Counted from the stretch's first letter, positions 8,133 to 16,738 are shown. The stretch: 32,892 nt of DNA from JAGXFP01 sp046484585 (GCA_046484585.1 JAWOIQ010000023.1:1-32892), one strand, 5' to 3'. Program-made: numbers and translations. The notes: generated from the letters alone by a model not told the origin.

Positions 8133-9110
8133 TTGCAGGGATCAACAAGAACATGGCATGGCGGAGTTTTAAGGGTGGCAGTGAGCTTCGGTCTGCTTGG
8201 TCTGGTCGCCTTTTTTTTCAGGGAGAGGCTGCCGGCCGTGGTCGAACTCCTGCGGGGCGTTTCCTTCCCCCTCTTTTTGGCCTCCCTGGGTGTTTTCGGT
8301 GGAGTAATTGCCTGCAACGCCCGGCGCCTCACCCTCTTTCTGCACTTTCATTCCATCAACCTTCCCTTTGTCCGCGTGCTTTATTTCAACATGATCGCCC
8401 TGTTCGTTAATCTCTTTCTGCCCTCAACCCTGGCCGGGGATGCGGCGAAGGCTTATTACATTCACGAATGCAGCGGTGGTCGCCGGGAGGTCTTCGGACT
8501 CGTGATTCTGGACCGGTTCTTCGGCCTGATCAGCCTGGTTGCCTTAAGCTGTACTGCCCTGATTTTCTCGGGCGCGGGAAATTTGCCGGCAAACATAAGG
8601 CTGACCATATATATAATGATAGCAATGACTGCCCTGGCGGTTCTTTTCCTGGTTCATCCGGGAATCGCCGGGCTGATTGACCGCGTTCTCTCTTCATTGC
8701 CGCCGAACCGATTCACCGGGCTGCCGAGAGCCATCTATTCGACAATGCAGCTTTCCAGGTACAGCGGCCGAATTGTTCTGAAGGCGCTTTTTTTATCCCT
8801 TGGCGCCCAATTCTTTTATATTCTGAACTACTATCTTATTTCCAAAAGTCTCGGGATTGAACTTCCTCTTACTTTTTTTATCTTCTTTGTGCCGATCAAC
8901 ATCGTCCTTGGTCTGGTCCCCTCGATTAATGGTCTTGGTCTGCGCGAAGTTGCCTACCTTTTTTACGCCACCGAATATATCGGTTCCGAAGAGGCCCTGG
9001 CTTTATCGCTGTTAAGCACCTTCACATTGCTGCTTGCAGGTTGCCTGGGCGGAGTGATTTACCTCATATCGGGCAGTGGAAAGCGGGGAATTAATATTGG
9101 CCGGGGCTGA
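8133..9110 (+). CDS. Flippase-like LPG_synthase_TM (UPF0104) membrane protein
   Basis: A 325-residue protein with about eight membrane helices. Signature segments of the lysylphosphatidylglycerol-synthase TM family are present: NLFLPSTLAGDAAKAYYI (about 93-110), EVFGLVILDRFFGL (about 120-133) and PINIVLGLVPSINGLGLREV (about 255-274). Members without the C-terminal aminoacyl-transfer domain are often found with glycosyltransferases and are thought to move or handle lipids in the inner membrane; the catalytic LPG synthase domain is absent here. The start is TTG at 8133, chosen because GGGAGG lies six bases upstream and no ATG is in frame nearby. It stands alone, with repeats before it and the porin after it, and no terminator in between is obvious. 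Confidence 0.85.
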   Translation: MQGSTRTWHGGVLRVAVSFGLLGLVAFFFRERLPAVVELLRGVSFPLFLASLGVFGGVIACNARRLTLFLHFHSINLPFVRVLYFNMIALFVNLFLPSTLAGDAAKAYYIHECSGGRREVFGLVILDRFFGLISLVALSCTALIFSGAGNLPANIRLTIYIMIAMTALAVLFLVHPGIAGLIDRVLSSLPPNRFTGLPRAIYSTMQLSRYSGRIVLKALFLSLGAQFFYILNYYLISKSLGIELPLTFFIFFVPINIVLGLVPSINGLGLREVAYLFYATEYIGSEEALALSLLSTFTLLLAGCLGGVIYLISGSGKRGINIGRG

Positions 9111-9129
9111 TAAAATAACTTTCATTTTC

Positions 9130-9144
9130 TACCACATTGTAGTA
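9130..9144. promoter_or_regulatory. TACCACATTGTAGTA near-palindrome
   Basis: A 15-base near-palindrome about 100 bases before the porin start. It shares TACCACATTGT with the minus strand of the haem lipoprotein control region (7513-7523), so one regulator might serve both genes. No clear -35/-10 pair could be fixed. Confidence 0.3.
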
Positions 9145-9242
9145 TGGATTTTAGCTAAACAAGGTATTCTTGGCATTGAGATCGTTTTTGCAGAAAAGTG
9201 ATTGAGGTGTTGAGCAACACAAAAACTGGAGGACACAAGGGT

Positions 9243-10481
9243 ATGAATCTCAAAAAAACACGGGGAACAAATGTGAAGATTCCAAAGATCGCTAAATACT
9301 GCGTGCCGATGCTGGCGTTTGCCATGTTGGCCGGGCCGCTGCAGAATGGAGCCCAGGCCGGACCGACGATCGAGTTCGGCGATGCGGACCAGGGGCTCTT
9401 GAAGATCGATTACAAAACCCAGTTCCAACTTTCTTCCCGTGACACAGGGTCGGGACCTGACGACGAAGATACCACCAATACCATGGGTTTTCGCCGCAAT
9501 CGCCTGGCCTTCATCGGCGCCTGGGGAGACATGTACGGCATCTACGTCCAAACCGATTTCTTTGAAAATTCCGCGCTTGGCACCTTAGGGGAAAACTCCC
9601 CTTCTTTTGCCCCAACCGATGATTTTTTCACCCTGATTGACGCCCAGGTCAGGATCAAGTTCAACGACATGGCCCGGCTCCGGCTCGGCAAGTTCAAGGC
9701 AAATCATACCAGGGAAAACCTGGAAGACTGTTATGCGCCTCTAAGTCTGGATCGTTCTCGTTTCCTGCAGGAACCCTATGTCATATCCCGGGATATCGGC
9801 ATCAGCTTATGGGGCAACCTGATCAGCGACAAAGTGCAATACAAGCTTGACATCCTTGAAGGAAAACCGGCCAACACGGACGCCCTCGAGTCAAATTTCC
9901 GTTACTCCGGCCGTATCCATGTTTCCCTGCTCGATCCGGAAAGCGGTTACGGCTATAAAGGCACCTACCTCGGCAAGAAAAAAGTGCTGACCATCGGGGC
10001 GGGCTTCCAGCATGAGGCGGACCTGGTTTATCTCAACAACGATGACCCTCAAGCCGGCACCGAGGATTACAACGCCTACACCGTGGATCTCTTTACCGAG
10101 CTCCCCATGGGCGGCGCCGGCACCGTTACCTTTTCGGCCGCCTATGCGGATTTTGACTTTGGCGACCGGCCTTCAAATTTCACCCATGATCCCGATGCCT
10201 CCGGCCAGACCGGCGAAAGGGACGGCTATTATGTCAAGGCCGGGTACATGCTGCCCAGCCTGCCGTTACAATTCTTCGGACGCATGGAGAACTGGACCTT
10301 TGCCGAGCTTAACGGTGTAGAAGACCATGAACTCGATTGGCTGGGGGTCGGCATCAATTATTTCATCGACGGCCAGGCTAATAAATTAACCCTGGAATAC
10401 TCGGACGTGGGATTTGACGAACGTGATACAGCGAACGAAGATTTCAGCACCATCGTGGCCCAGTACCAGTTCATCTTCTAA
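9243..10481 (+). CDS. Phosphate-selective porin O/P family protein
   Basis: A 412-residue outer-membrane protein from ATG 9243, which has GGAGG about ten bases upstream; the frame is open back to 9198 but without a better start. A signal peptide (hydrophobic VPMLAFAMLAGPL) ends at AQA. The mature protein has alternating beta strands rich in aromatic residues, FRRNRLAFIGAWGDMYGIYV, RLRLGKFKANHTRENL, and ends in a terminal aromatic residue (QYQFIF), as expected for a trimeric barrel of the OprP/OprO type. Known members pass phosphate or polyphosphate, but many homologues have other anion preferences, so the substrate is uncertain. A strong terminator follows. The upstream box shared with the haem lipoprotein gene hints at common control. 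Confidence 0.85.
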   Translation: MNLKKTRGTNVKIPKIAKYCVPMLAFAMLAGPLQNGAQAGPTIEFGDADQGLLKIDYKTQFQLSSRDTGSGPDDEDTTNTMGFRRNRLAFIGAWGDMYGIYVQTDFFENSALGTLGENSPSFAPTDDFFTLIDAQVRIKFNDMARLRLGKFKANHTRENLEDCYAPLSLDRSRFLQEPYVISRDIGISLWGNLISDKVQYKLDILEGKPANTDALESNFRYSGRIHVSLLDPESGYGYKGTYLGKKKVLTIGAGFQHEADLVYLNNDDPQAGTEDYNAYTVDLFTELPMGGAGTVTFSAAYADFDFGDRPSNFTHDPDASGQTGERDGYYVKAGYMLPSLPLQFFGRMENWTFAELNGVEDHELDWLGVGINYFIDGQANKLTLEYSDVGFDERDTANEDFSTIVAQYQFIF

Positions 10482-10527
10482 GGGAACGGTCTGAACAAAA
10501 GCTCCTCGGTCCAGGGGAGTGGCAAGA

Positions 10528-10562
10528 GGCGGAGGATTCTTTTGATTCCTTCGCCTTTTTTT
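10528..10562 (+). terminator. Rho-independent terminator of the porin gene
   Basis: GGCGGAGGA (10528-10536) pairs with TCCTTCGCC (10547-10555), with one G-T pair, followed by seven T residues. It lies 47 bases after the porin stop codon. Confidence 0.9.
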
Positions 10563-10762
10563 ATTACCTCGGCCCTCCCTTGACAACCCATTGAAAAACT
10601 TCATTTACCGTTGATGGCGGCAGTCGCGCCGATCTCTCCGTCCTGACGCGGAAGGTGCTCCCGAATTCCCAAGTCCAATGCAGGGGCGGCTTGCGTCGGA
10701 TTTTAACGGGCTGAAAAAGAAGGGGGGCTGGTCCTGGCTCCTGGCTCCTGGCTGCTGCCTTC

Positions 10763-11086
10763 TCATCGCCTGAGCAGGGCGATCTTATTGTAAAGCCAGC
10801 CGAGAAAGCCGCCGCAGATGCTGCCCACCGCGAAGCCGTAGACAAAGCCGATCAGGCTGCCGACAAAACTGACCCGGTAGCCGATGAAATACTGGCCGAG
10901 CAGTTGCAGATTCTGCCCGACATGCTCTCCCCCCTTGATCACCAGCCAGTTGGTCGCGATAAACAGCCCCAGACCACAGACCAGACCAAGGACGATGCCC
11001 AGCACCTTGGCGTTCAAAAGTAAAAGGCCGCTGAACAGCTTTTCCTCGGTTAATTTATTTAGTTCATCTTTTTCATTTTCCATCAT
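10763..11086 (-). CDS. Small holin-like membrane protein (stand-alone domain)
   Basis: A 107-residue protein from ATG 11086; AGGA lies six bases upstream, whereas the ATG at 11092 touches the ribosome binding site. A charged N-terminus (ENEKDELNKLTEEKL) precedes two or three membrane helices: LGIVLGLVCGLGLFIATNWL, then a loop KGGEHVGQNLQLLGQYF, then GSLIGFVYGFAVGSICGGFL, ending in a short basic tail. Small proteins of this build are often auto-annotated as bacteriophage holin, but there is no phage context here. The loop and helices match the C-terminal domain of the FAD oxidoreductase at 12373-14145 (28 of 53 aligned positions identical by eye). The tandem words TGGCTCCTGGCTCCTGG follow its stop. 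The function is unknown; a membrane partner or anchor for the neighbouring glycan enzymes is an inference. Confidence 0.75.
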   Translation of the reverse strand: MMENEKDELNKLTEEKLFSGLLLLNAKVLGIVLGLVCGLGLFIATNWLVIKGGEHVGQNLQLLGQYFIGYRVSFVGSLIGFVYGFAVGSICGGFLGWLYNKIALLRR

Positions 11087-11130
11087 CCACATCCTATTAT
11101 TTATAGTAGCTCTTGAAACAGCTTACACCT

Positions 11131-11276
11131 CTGGATTCCCGCTAAAAACATGCGGGAATGACGGCTCCGGCGTTATCAGGTGTCATTCCGGCAGGTTTTA
11201 AGCCGGATCCAGTCTGACCGCCAACCCAACGCCAGTGGTGCCTCTGGGGTGTTGGTTAGGCTTCGCTAACCCAACC
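11131..11276. repeat. REP-like palindromes
   Basis: Three hairpin elements lie in the 317-base gap between the small membrane protein and hepT. 11131-11162 is GGATTCCCGCTAAAAACATG with CGGGAATGAC. 11181-11213 is GTCATTCCGGCAGGTTTTAA with GCCGGATCCAG. 11220-11276 contains GTTGGTTAGGCTTCGCTAAC with CCAAC. The first two belong to a family also at 16705, 31234 and 31286. No gene is seen in the gap. Confidence 0.85.
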
Positions 11277-11403
11277 GACGAGCTATTGGCTAGATTGACA
11301 AACTCTACGAGCCGGGACGAACCTTGCGTTTTATAGATGATTTTTTGCCTTGACCTGAAGATTTCGGTAAGCAGAAGGAGGTGCTTGAGTTTTCCAAGCA
11401 TAT

Positions 11404-11751
11404 TCAAGAAAATTTGATTTTCTTCAACAGGTTTTGAAGCTTCACGCGCAGGTCTGGCAGTTTGTTGATTGCAACATCCCAGACTATTGTGTAGTCAACA
11501 CCGAAATAATCATGAATAAGCCTGTCTCTCATTCCAGACACTTTGCGCCATTCAATATCCGGTTGCATTGCTTTGACATCATCGGGAATTTTTTTGGTCG
11601 CCTCACCAATAATTTCGAGACTTCTGACAAATGCCCTTTTGAGTGTTTCATCATTTAGAAAAGAGTGGAAATCCGTTTCCGAAGTCCGGGATAAAATGTA
11701 TTCGATCTCGTCGAGGATATGGCGGATATATTCAAGCGGCGATAGGGACAC
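11404..11751 (-). CDS. hepT: HepT-like HEPN toxin (DUF86)
   Basis: A 115-residue all-helical protein of the HEPN/DUF86 family. The diagnostic RNase motif R-x4-H-x-Y is present as RDRLIHDYFG (about residues 75-84), followed by VDYTIVWDVA, both typical of HepT. The start is GTG 11751, which overlaps the end of the upstream mntA gene by 20 bases, so translation is coupled. HepT proteins are the toxin half of type VII HepT/MntA systems; the toxin is inactivated when MntA adds AMP groups to a tyrosine next to the HEPN motif (here the Y of HDY). The pair lies between the small holin-like gene and the FAD oxidoreductase gene, interrupting what would otherwise be a related neighbourhood, consistent with a mobile TA module. 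Confidence 0.88.
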   Translation of the reverse strand: MSLSPLEYIRHILDEIEYILSRTSETDFHSFLNDETLKRAFVRSLEIIGEATKKIPDDVKAMQPDIEWRKVSGMRDRLIHDYFGVDYTIVWDVAINKLPDLRVKLQNLLKKIKFS

Positions 11752-12049
11752 GCTCTAGTTCCTTTTGGATGTGCGGCCCGATATGAGGACTGAGACTTTC
11801 CGGTGTGACTATTTCGACTTTGCGCCCCAGGAGCTCTTCCAGAAAGAATGAGACATCCATGAAATTATCGAAAGTATGTTTTTCCGGGGCAAATTCCACA
11901 AGAATATCTATATCGCTGAACGATGTCTGTTCATCCCTTGCAAATGAACCGAATAAACCGATGCCGACAACCCCGAAAGACGCGAGATTCTCTTGCTCCA
12001 GCAACAGGAGTTTTATTACTTCTTGTTTATTGTTTGCTTTTTTAGGCAT
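11732..12049 (-). CDS. mntA: MntA-like nucleotidyltransferase antitoxin
   Basis: A 105-residue minimal nucleotidyltransferase. The polymerase-beta fold motif is intact: GLFGSFARDEQTSFSDIDIL (about residues 33-52), giving G-S-x10-D-x-D, and a third carboxylate may be the E in RKVEIVTP. The start is placed at ATG 12049 because GGAG is six bases upstream; ATG 12055 abuts that site and the frame is open further upstream (12118). Known MntA proteins use ATP to AMPylate the HepT toxin. The gene order, antitoxin first with overlap into hepT, is the usual one. Confidence 0.88.
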   Translation of the reverse strand: MPKKANNKQEVIKLLLLEQENLASFGVVGIGLFGSFARDEQTSFSDIDILVEFAPEKHTFDNFMDVSFFLEELLGRKVEIVTPESLSPHIGPHIQKELERVPIAA

Positions 12050-12282
12050 TGACATCTCCAGAACTCTGTTACCGTTAGCGTAATAATATGATAAAAATCG
12101 AGAGAAGGCAATAAACAAGAAGGTCGGCCTTCAGGTGGAGAGGGCGTAGGGGGTGGGTTGGGGCATTGATTTAATTTGGGCGAAGCATGTCTCGCCCCTC
12201 CGTGCATAACCCGCCGATCCATATCTAGCCCTTCCGATCAGATTGCCGCATCCCTCCCCCCTCCCCCCGCAGTCACAGGGCG

Positions 12283-12370
12283 TTGCAGATTGCGGCAAGC
12301 GGCCCGGCGATGCGTAGCCCGCTACGTGAGCCAAGCCGATCGCCGCAAGATGCGCCGTCATGTGGCCGCG
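12283..12370. repeat. Palindromic repeat with CGTAGC core
   Basis: Outer arms GCGTTGCAGATTGCGGC and (reverse) GGCGCATCTTGCGGC flank an exact central hairpin CGTAGC-CC-GCTACG (12313-12326). It fills the 323-base space between mntA and the FAD gene almost to the latter's stop codon. The rest of that gap is G/T-rich sequence without a supported gene. Confidence 0.7.
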
Positions 12371-12372
12371 GG

Positions 12373-14145
12373 CTATAGATGGTCGATCAGGTCGCGCAGA
12401 CTCATCATCTCGTTTTTCTTCTTCAGTACATACAGGTAAAGGGTCAGGAACAGATTTCTCAGATAGGCGCCGGTCCACGCAAAGAGAAACGCGGAAAAAA
12501 AGGCGTAGGCGAAGGCGATAAAGGCCCCTTTCACGGTAACGGTGTAGCCGACGAAGTATTGCCCGATCAGCTGAAGATGCTGGCCCAAGTTATCGCCCCC
12601 CTTGACGATCAGCCAGATGGTCGCCAGAAAGATGAGGAGCCCGGCCAGGGTACCGGAGGCGGCGGCAAAGGCTAATTCATCGACCCGTCCAAAGGACTGG
12701 CGGAGGAGCTTTTCGACCAAGGGCGATTTGGGGATCGGCAGCTGCGCCTCTTCCAGGTAGGAATCCTCTTCGTTGATTTGCCACAGGTCGTATTCCCCGC
12801 CGCGGATGTTTTCGGCGGCAAGAATGCCGCTCTGCATGGAATGATCCATATTGTTGTAACGGTGCATGCCGTTTCGGCCGACGCTCTGCAAGTTACCGAA
12901 CCCTTCGAGATAATCACGGATCACGGCGAGGTTGGCGCTGTAACCCCGGTCGTAAACGGGATAGGCCATGGGCTGCCGGATCACGGTGCCGTCGACGACA
13001 TCATCTTTTCCGGCCAGACCGAGTTCGGCCAGCTCCCCGGCGGCCATCCCGATGAGATCCCGGTCCGCCATCCGCCAGATCGGGTCGCCGATATCACAGA
13101 AATACTCCATGCCGACGCTGCCGGTCTCCCCCGCCGGGACCATGGCCTTGCTCCAGTTCTCGAAATTCTGGATGCGGCCGACCTGGACCTCGGGGCTGTG
13201 GATATAGATCCACTGGTCGGGAAAGAGGTCTTTCCGGTTGACGATCAGGACCACAATCAGAAACGACCGGTAGGAAAGATTATCGGCGGCGGCCAGCACC
13301 GGCGCGGGCGGGGCGGGATCGAGGATCTTGACCAGCCGGCTGATCGGAATACTGGAAATAAGCTGCTCGACCGGGATGGTTTCCTCTCCCTCCCCCGCAA
13401 CCCGGGTCAGGGAGATGATACGCCCCTTTTCATGGCCGAGCCGCGTCACCCGGCTGTTCAGCCTGACTTCGCCGCCGTGCGCCTCGATATGGTCCCGGAA
13501 CCGCTCCCACATCATCCCCGGCCCCTTGAGCGGATATTGAAAGCTGTCGATCAGACTCTTGACCTTGCCGCCGCCGCCGAACATGGCATTGATCACCGCG
13601 CTCTTTAAGGAGAGCCCCTTGATCCGCTGGGCGGCCCAGTCCGCCTGAATCCGATCGCAGTCCATCCCCCAGACCTTTTCGGTATAGGTCTTGAAAAAAG
13701 TCCGGTAGAGCCGCCAGCCGAAACGATTTGCCACCCATTGCTCGAAATTTTCCTCCGGCATCTGGGGCGAGATCTGGGCCCGCAGATAGCTGAGAAGAAT
13801 CCGGACGCTCTCGACGATGCCGAGGTTGAAGAAGGCATTGCTCAGCTTGAGGGGGTAATCGTAAAAGCGACCCCGGTAATAGATCCGCGACTGGCGGGCG
13901 ACGGTGATGAAATCCTCTCCCATCATTTCCCGCCAGAGCTGGTCGATATGGGCCATTTGGGTGAAGAAGCGGTGGCCGCCGATATCGAAAAGATAATCCT
14001 TGTAGGACTCGGTCCGGGAAATGCCGCCGACCTTGTCGCCCATCTCGAAGACGATCGGGCGCATCTTGAGAGCAAGGCATTGATGGGCGGCCGAGAGACC
14101 GGCGGGACCGCCGCCGATGATGATAACCGTGGGTTCGGAGCGCAA
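12373..14145 (-). CDS. FAD-dependent oxidoreductase with C-terminal holin-like domain
   Basis: A 590-residue fusion. The N-terminus has the dinucleotide-binding motif VIIIGGGPAGLSAA (residues 7-20), then VFEMGDKVGGISRT and FDIGGHRFFT, which are typical of the COG1232 group (protoporphyrinogen oxidase/UDP-galactopyranose mutase-like). VGRNGMHRYNNMDHSMQSG (about 425-445) is the conserved C-terminal FAD-contact region. From about residue 493 a separate membrane domain follows (LIFLATIWLIVKGGDN ... GQYFVGYTVTVKGAFIAFAY), homologous to the stand-alone protein at 10763-11086. The start is TTG 14145, one base after the stop of the glycosyltransferase, so the genes are coupled. Redox-neutral or redox modification of a lipid-linked sugar at the inner membrane is plausible from the neighbours. 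It is not HemY proper, since no haem genes are near. Confidence 0.82.
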   Translation of the reverse strand: MRSEPTVIIIGGGPAGLSAAHQCLALKMRPIVFEMGDKVGGISRTESYKDYLFDIGGHRFFTQMAHIDQLWREMMGEDFITVARQSRIYYRGRFYDYPLKLSNAFFNLGIVESVRILLSYLRAQISPQMPEENFEQWVANRFGWRLYRTFFKTYTEKVWGMDCDRIQADWAAQRIKGLSLKSAVINAMFGGGGKVKSLIDSFQYPLKGPGMMWERFRDHIEAHGGEVRLNSRVTRLGHEKGRIISLTRVAGEGEETIPVEQLISSIPISRLVKILDPAPPAPVLAAADNLSYRSFLIVVLIVNRKDLFPDQWIYIHSPEVQVGRIQNFENWSKAMVPAGETGSVGMEYFCDIGDPIWRMADRDLIGMAAGELAELGLAGKDDVVDGTVIRQPMAYPVYDRGYSANLAVIRDYLEGFGNLQSVGRNGMHRYNNMDHSMQSGILAAENIRGGEYDLWQINEEDSYLEEAQLPIPKSPLVEKLLRQSFGRVDELAFAAASGTLAGLLIFLATIWLIVKGGDNLGQHLQLIGQYFVGYTVTVKGAFIAFAYAFFSAFLFAWTGAYLRNLFLTLYLYVLKKKNEMMSLRDLIDHL

Positions 14146-14146
14146 A

Positions 14147-15151
14147 TTATTTCCCTTTCCCGAGTCTGAAGAGGATCGAGCCGTAAAGAAAAGCTATGCC
14201 GCTGTAGAAAAAATAAAGCCAGTGCCAGGGAATGACCAGGAGGGTAAAGGCTAGCCCCCTTTTCCGTTGGAAAAACCGGTAGCAGCGCCAATTGGTCGCA
14301 AGAAGTCCGATCATCAAAACAACCAGGGCAGTGCCGGCGGGCGCCCCGAAAAGCAGGGCGAGAACGGTGAGCAGGAGGGCGAAGACCAGGATCACGCTCA
14401 AACGGCTCCGCCGGGCGATATTCAGGTCATCGACCATCCGCCCCCTGGTCAGAAGCAGTTCCGTCCAGGGCAGGGCGCGGTAGAAAAAATCGGTCTTGAG
14501 CAGCGAGCGGTAATCCCAATGCTTGAGATGTTTGACCTGTAATTCCCGGAGCAGATGGATTTCGTGGCCGGCCTCCCTGAGGCGGTAGCCCAGCTCGACA
14601 TCCTCGATCGTACCGGGGCACCCTCCCCCCGACGGCCGGCAGCGCTCCTCGGCAAAACCGTGCATCTCCCGGAAGACCCCGGCCCGGATCGCCCCGCAGC
14701 CGGTCCAGAAAGTGGAGGCGTTGCGCTTGCCGGTCTGGTGGGTGTAGTGGTGGAAGAGATTTTTGTACTGGGAGAGAAAATTGGGCTCGGCCGGGGCGTC
14801 GTCATAGGAGCCCATCACGGCGCTGACCGCCGGGTGGTTGTCAAAATAATCCCGGACCCGGGCGACGATATCCGGGGGGACAGTGACATCGGCATCGATA
14901 AAGAGGATAATATCCCCCCTCGCCTTTGCACCCCCGAGATTCCTGGCCCGGCCCGGCCCGGACACAACCGGAATCTCGATAATCACGGCCGAAAAATCCC
15001 GGGCCAGCCGCCAGCTCCCGTCGCTCTCGCCGTCCGCCACCACGATGATTTCATCGGCCGGCGGCCGGGCGGCGGCAAGCGAGCGCAGACATTTGCCGAA
15101 ACTTTCGCCGCCGTTATGGACCGGGATGATGATCGAAACCGTTTGCGTCAT
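14147..15151 (-). CDS. Family 2 glycosyltransferase
   Basis: A 334-residue inverting GT-A enzyme. It starts VSIIIPVHNGGESFGKCL, has the nucleotide-binding D at about 40 (VVADGESDGSW), the metal-binding DAD at about 86-88 (FIDADVTV) and the acceptor-site acidic pair GTIEDVELGYRLREAG (about 185-200). Two or three membrane helices follow (about 245-330), anchoring it to the inner membrane. ATG 15151 overlaps the TGA stop of the radical SAM gene (TGATG); GTG 15154 is an alternative. The likely role is transfer of a sugar from a nucleotide or lipid donor to a lipid acceptor. The neighbours (radical SAM, FAD enzyme, GT39) point to one biosynthetic unit. The exact sugar is not deducible. Confidence 0.87.
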   Translation of the reverse strand: MTQTVSIIIPVHNGGESFGKCLRSLAAARPPADEIIVVADGESDGSWRLARDFSAVIIEIPVVSGPGRARNLGGAKARGDIILFIDADVTVPPDIVARVRDYFDNHPAVSAVMGSYDDAPAEPNFLSQYKNLFHHYTHQTGKRNASTFWTGCGAIRAGVFREMHGFAEERCRPSGGGCPGTIEDVELGYRLREAGHEIHLLRELQVKHLKHWDYRSLLKTDFFYRALPWTELLLTRGRMVDDLNIARRSRLSVILVFALLLTVLALLFGAPAGTALVVLMIGLLATNWRCYRFFQRKRGLAFTLLVIPWHWLYFFYSGIAFLYGSILFRLGKGK

Positions 15152-16611
15152 CACCCTTCCCCGGTCCCCCTGTAACGATGGAAGATGCCGCGCCGCAGCC
15201 AGAGCCAGAACAGGCTTTTCAAGCCCTGGACCGCGGCCCGGAGATCCTGGGCGTTGCGTAATTTCAATAATCTTCTGAACATATAGCCGGGCCGGCCGTA
15301 GAACCTTGTAAATGCCAGCTGCCGCAAGGTCTGGATCTCTTCCCTGGTCATCGAGTAGGGCACGAAGGCCGCGCCCTGATAGGTGAAATCGGTGAGATCT
15401 TCGGAGATGGTGCCGTATTTTTCAAGATTGTCGTAGAGTTCGGTGCCGGGAAAGGGGGTGAGGGCATGGAAATTGGCGATATCCGGATTGAGCCGGCAGG
15501 CAAAGTCGATGGTCTTCAGGCCATCCTCAAAGGTCTGGCCCGGGATCCCGAAGAGAAACGGGGTATAGACCGTTAAACCCGCTTCCTTGGCGGCCTTGAC
15601 CGCTTTTTCGATCTGGCCGACGGTGATGCCCTTGTGGATGGCGTTGAGGTTCTTCTGCACCCCGCTTTCCGCCCCGAAAAGGATGGCCCAGCAGCCCGCC
15701 TCCCGGAAGGCCTTTAAGAGTTTTTTATCAACCTGGTTGACGCAGGCCGAGACGAACCAGGTGAAATCCAGGTTGCGGCGCTTGATTTCCAGGGCGAATT
15801 CCATGGCCCGCTCGTAGTCGGCCGCCAGGGTATCGTCAAGGAATTTGATCTCACGATAGCCCTGGCCGAGGACCAGCTCGATCTCCTCCATCACATTGGC
15901 GATACTGCGATAGCGAATGCCGCTCTTCCTGGTCTTGTCGATCTGGAAACAGTAGAGGCAGCGGCGGTCGCAGCCCCGCGAAGTCATGAGCACCGCGACC
16001 GGCTTGCGGCGGTAGGTGGCGGGCGGCGGGATGTAGCGCTCGGCGTCGCCCAGCAGCTCCCGGGCCGGAAAGGGCAGGCTGTCGAGATCGATGATCAGGG
16101 GTCGGGGCGGATTTTTCACGATTTCGCCGTGGTCCCGAAAGACGAGCCCCTCGACCCCGTGCAGAGAGCGCTCTCCGCCGAGGCGCTCCAGAAGCTCCCG
16201 CATGGTCAGCTCCCCTTCGCCGGTGACCACCGCATCGATATCCGGGCAATCCTCCAGACATTTCTCCTGCACGGCCACGGCATAGGGCCCGCCGACCACC
16301 ACGAAAATCCGGGAATCGAGCCCCTTGATCCCCGCCGCCGTTTTCATGGCCCGATCCCAGCCGAAGGTGGTTGAGTAGAGACCGACCACCTCCGGGCGGA
16401 TCTCGGCCAGCCTGGCCATGATGGTTTCGTGGGAAATAAAGGCTCCGTTCAAAAATTCCACCCGGTGGCCGGCCTCTAAAAGCGAGGAAGCGACATACAG
16501 GGTGCCGAGCGGCTGCCAGTAGTTGATCTGGGAGCCCGCGGTTTTCTGGGAAAAGATATCCTCCGGCAGCCAGGCCGGCAGGACAATGGCGCAATTCATT
16601 TTTTTAGTCAT
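15151..16611 (-). CDS. B12-binding-type radical SAM protein
   Basis: A 486-residue protein with the cobalamin-binding-like Rossmann domain (about 1-150), a linker, and a radical SAM core with CxxxCxxC at residues 214, 218 and 221 (SRGCDRRCLYCFQ). LFGAESG and FLFGIPGQTFED are conserved later core motifs. A clear DxHxxG lower-ligand motif is not seen in the N-terminal domain, so cobalamin may bind base-off or the domain may be degenerate. Members methylate unreactive carbons or rearrange lipids, sugars and tetrapyrroles (BchE-like group). ATG 16611 lies right against AGGA; ATG 16599 is an alternative start. It is the first gene of an overlapping three-gene set with the GT2 and FAD genes. The substrate is unknown. 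Confidence 0.87.
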   Translation of the reverse strand: MTKKMNCAIVLPAWLPEDIFSQKTAGSQINYWQPLGTLYVASSLLEAGHRVEFLNGAFISHETIMARLAEIRPEVVGLYSTTFGWDRAMKTAAGIKGLDSRIFVVVGGPYAVAVQEKCLEDCPDIDAVVTGEGELTMRELLERLGGERSLHGVEGLVFRDHGEIVKNPPRPLIIDLDSLPFPARELLGDAERYIPPPATYRRKPVAVLMTSRGCDRRCLYCFQIDKTRKSGIRYRSIANVMEEIELVLGQGYREIKFLDDTLAADYERAMEFALEIKRRNLDFTWFVSACVNQVDKKLLKAFREAGCWAILFGAESGVQKNLNAIHKGITVGQIEKAVKAAKEAGLTVYTPFLFGIPGQTFEDGLKTIDFACRLNPDIANFHALTPFPGTELYDNLEKYGTISEDLTDFTYQGAAFVPYSMTREEIQTLRQLAFTRFYGRPGYMFRRLLKLRNAQDLRAAVQGLKSLFWLWLRRGIFHRYRGTGEG

Positions 16612-16704
16612 CCTGAATCCATGACAGTTTCGTGGAGAATTCCACTTTACACCAGGGTTGTCCGGTTAAGAGCTTTGCAGAAGTCCCTCACCGTTTTATC
16701 GACA

Positions 16705-16738
16705 GTCATTCCGGCAGGTTGTGAGCCGGAATCCAGTA
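16705..16738. repeat. REP-like palindrome
   Basis: GTCATTCCGGCAGGTTGTGA followed by GCCGGAATCCAGTA, the same family as 11181-11213, 31234-31267 and 31286-31319. It lies between the GT39-like gene and the radical SAM gene. Confidence 0.85.

Noticed and set aside
10763..11086. Phage holin and lysis cassette
   Set aside because: No endolysin, spanin or phage structural genes nearby; the domain recurs fused to an FAD enzyme, which does not fit lysis.
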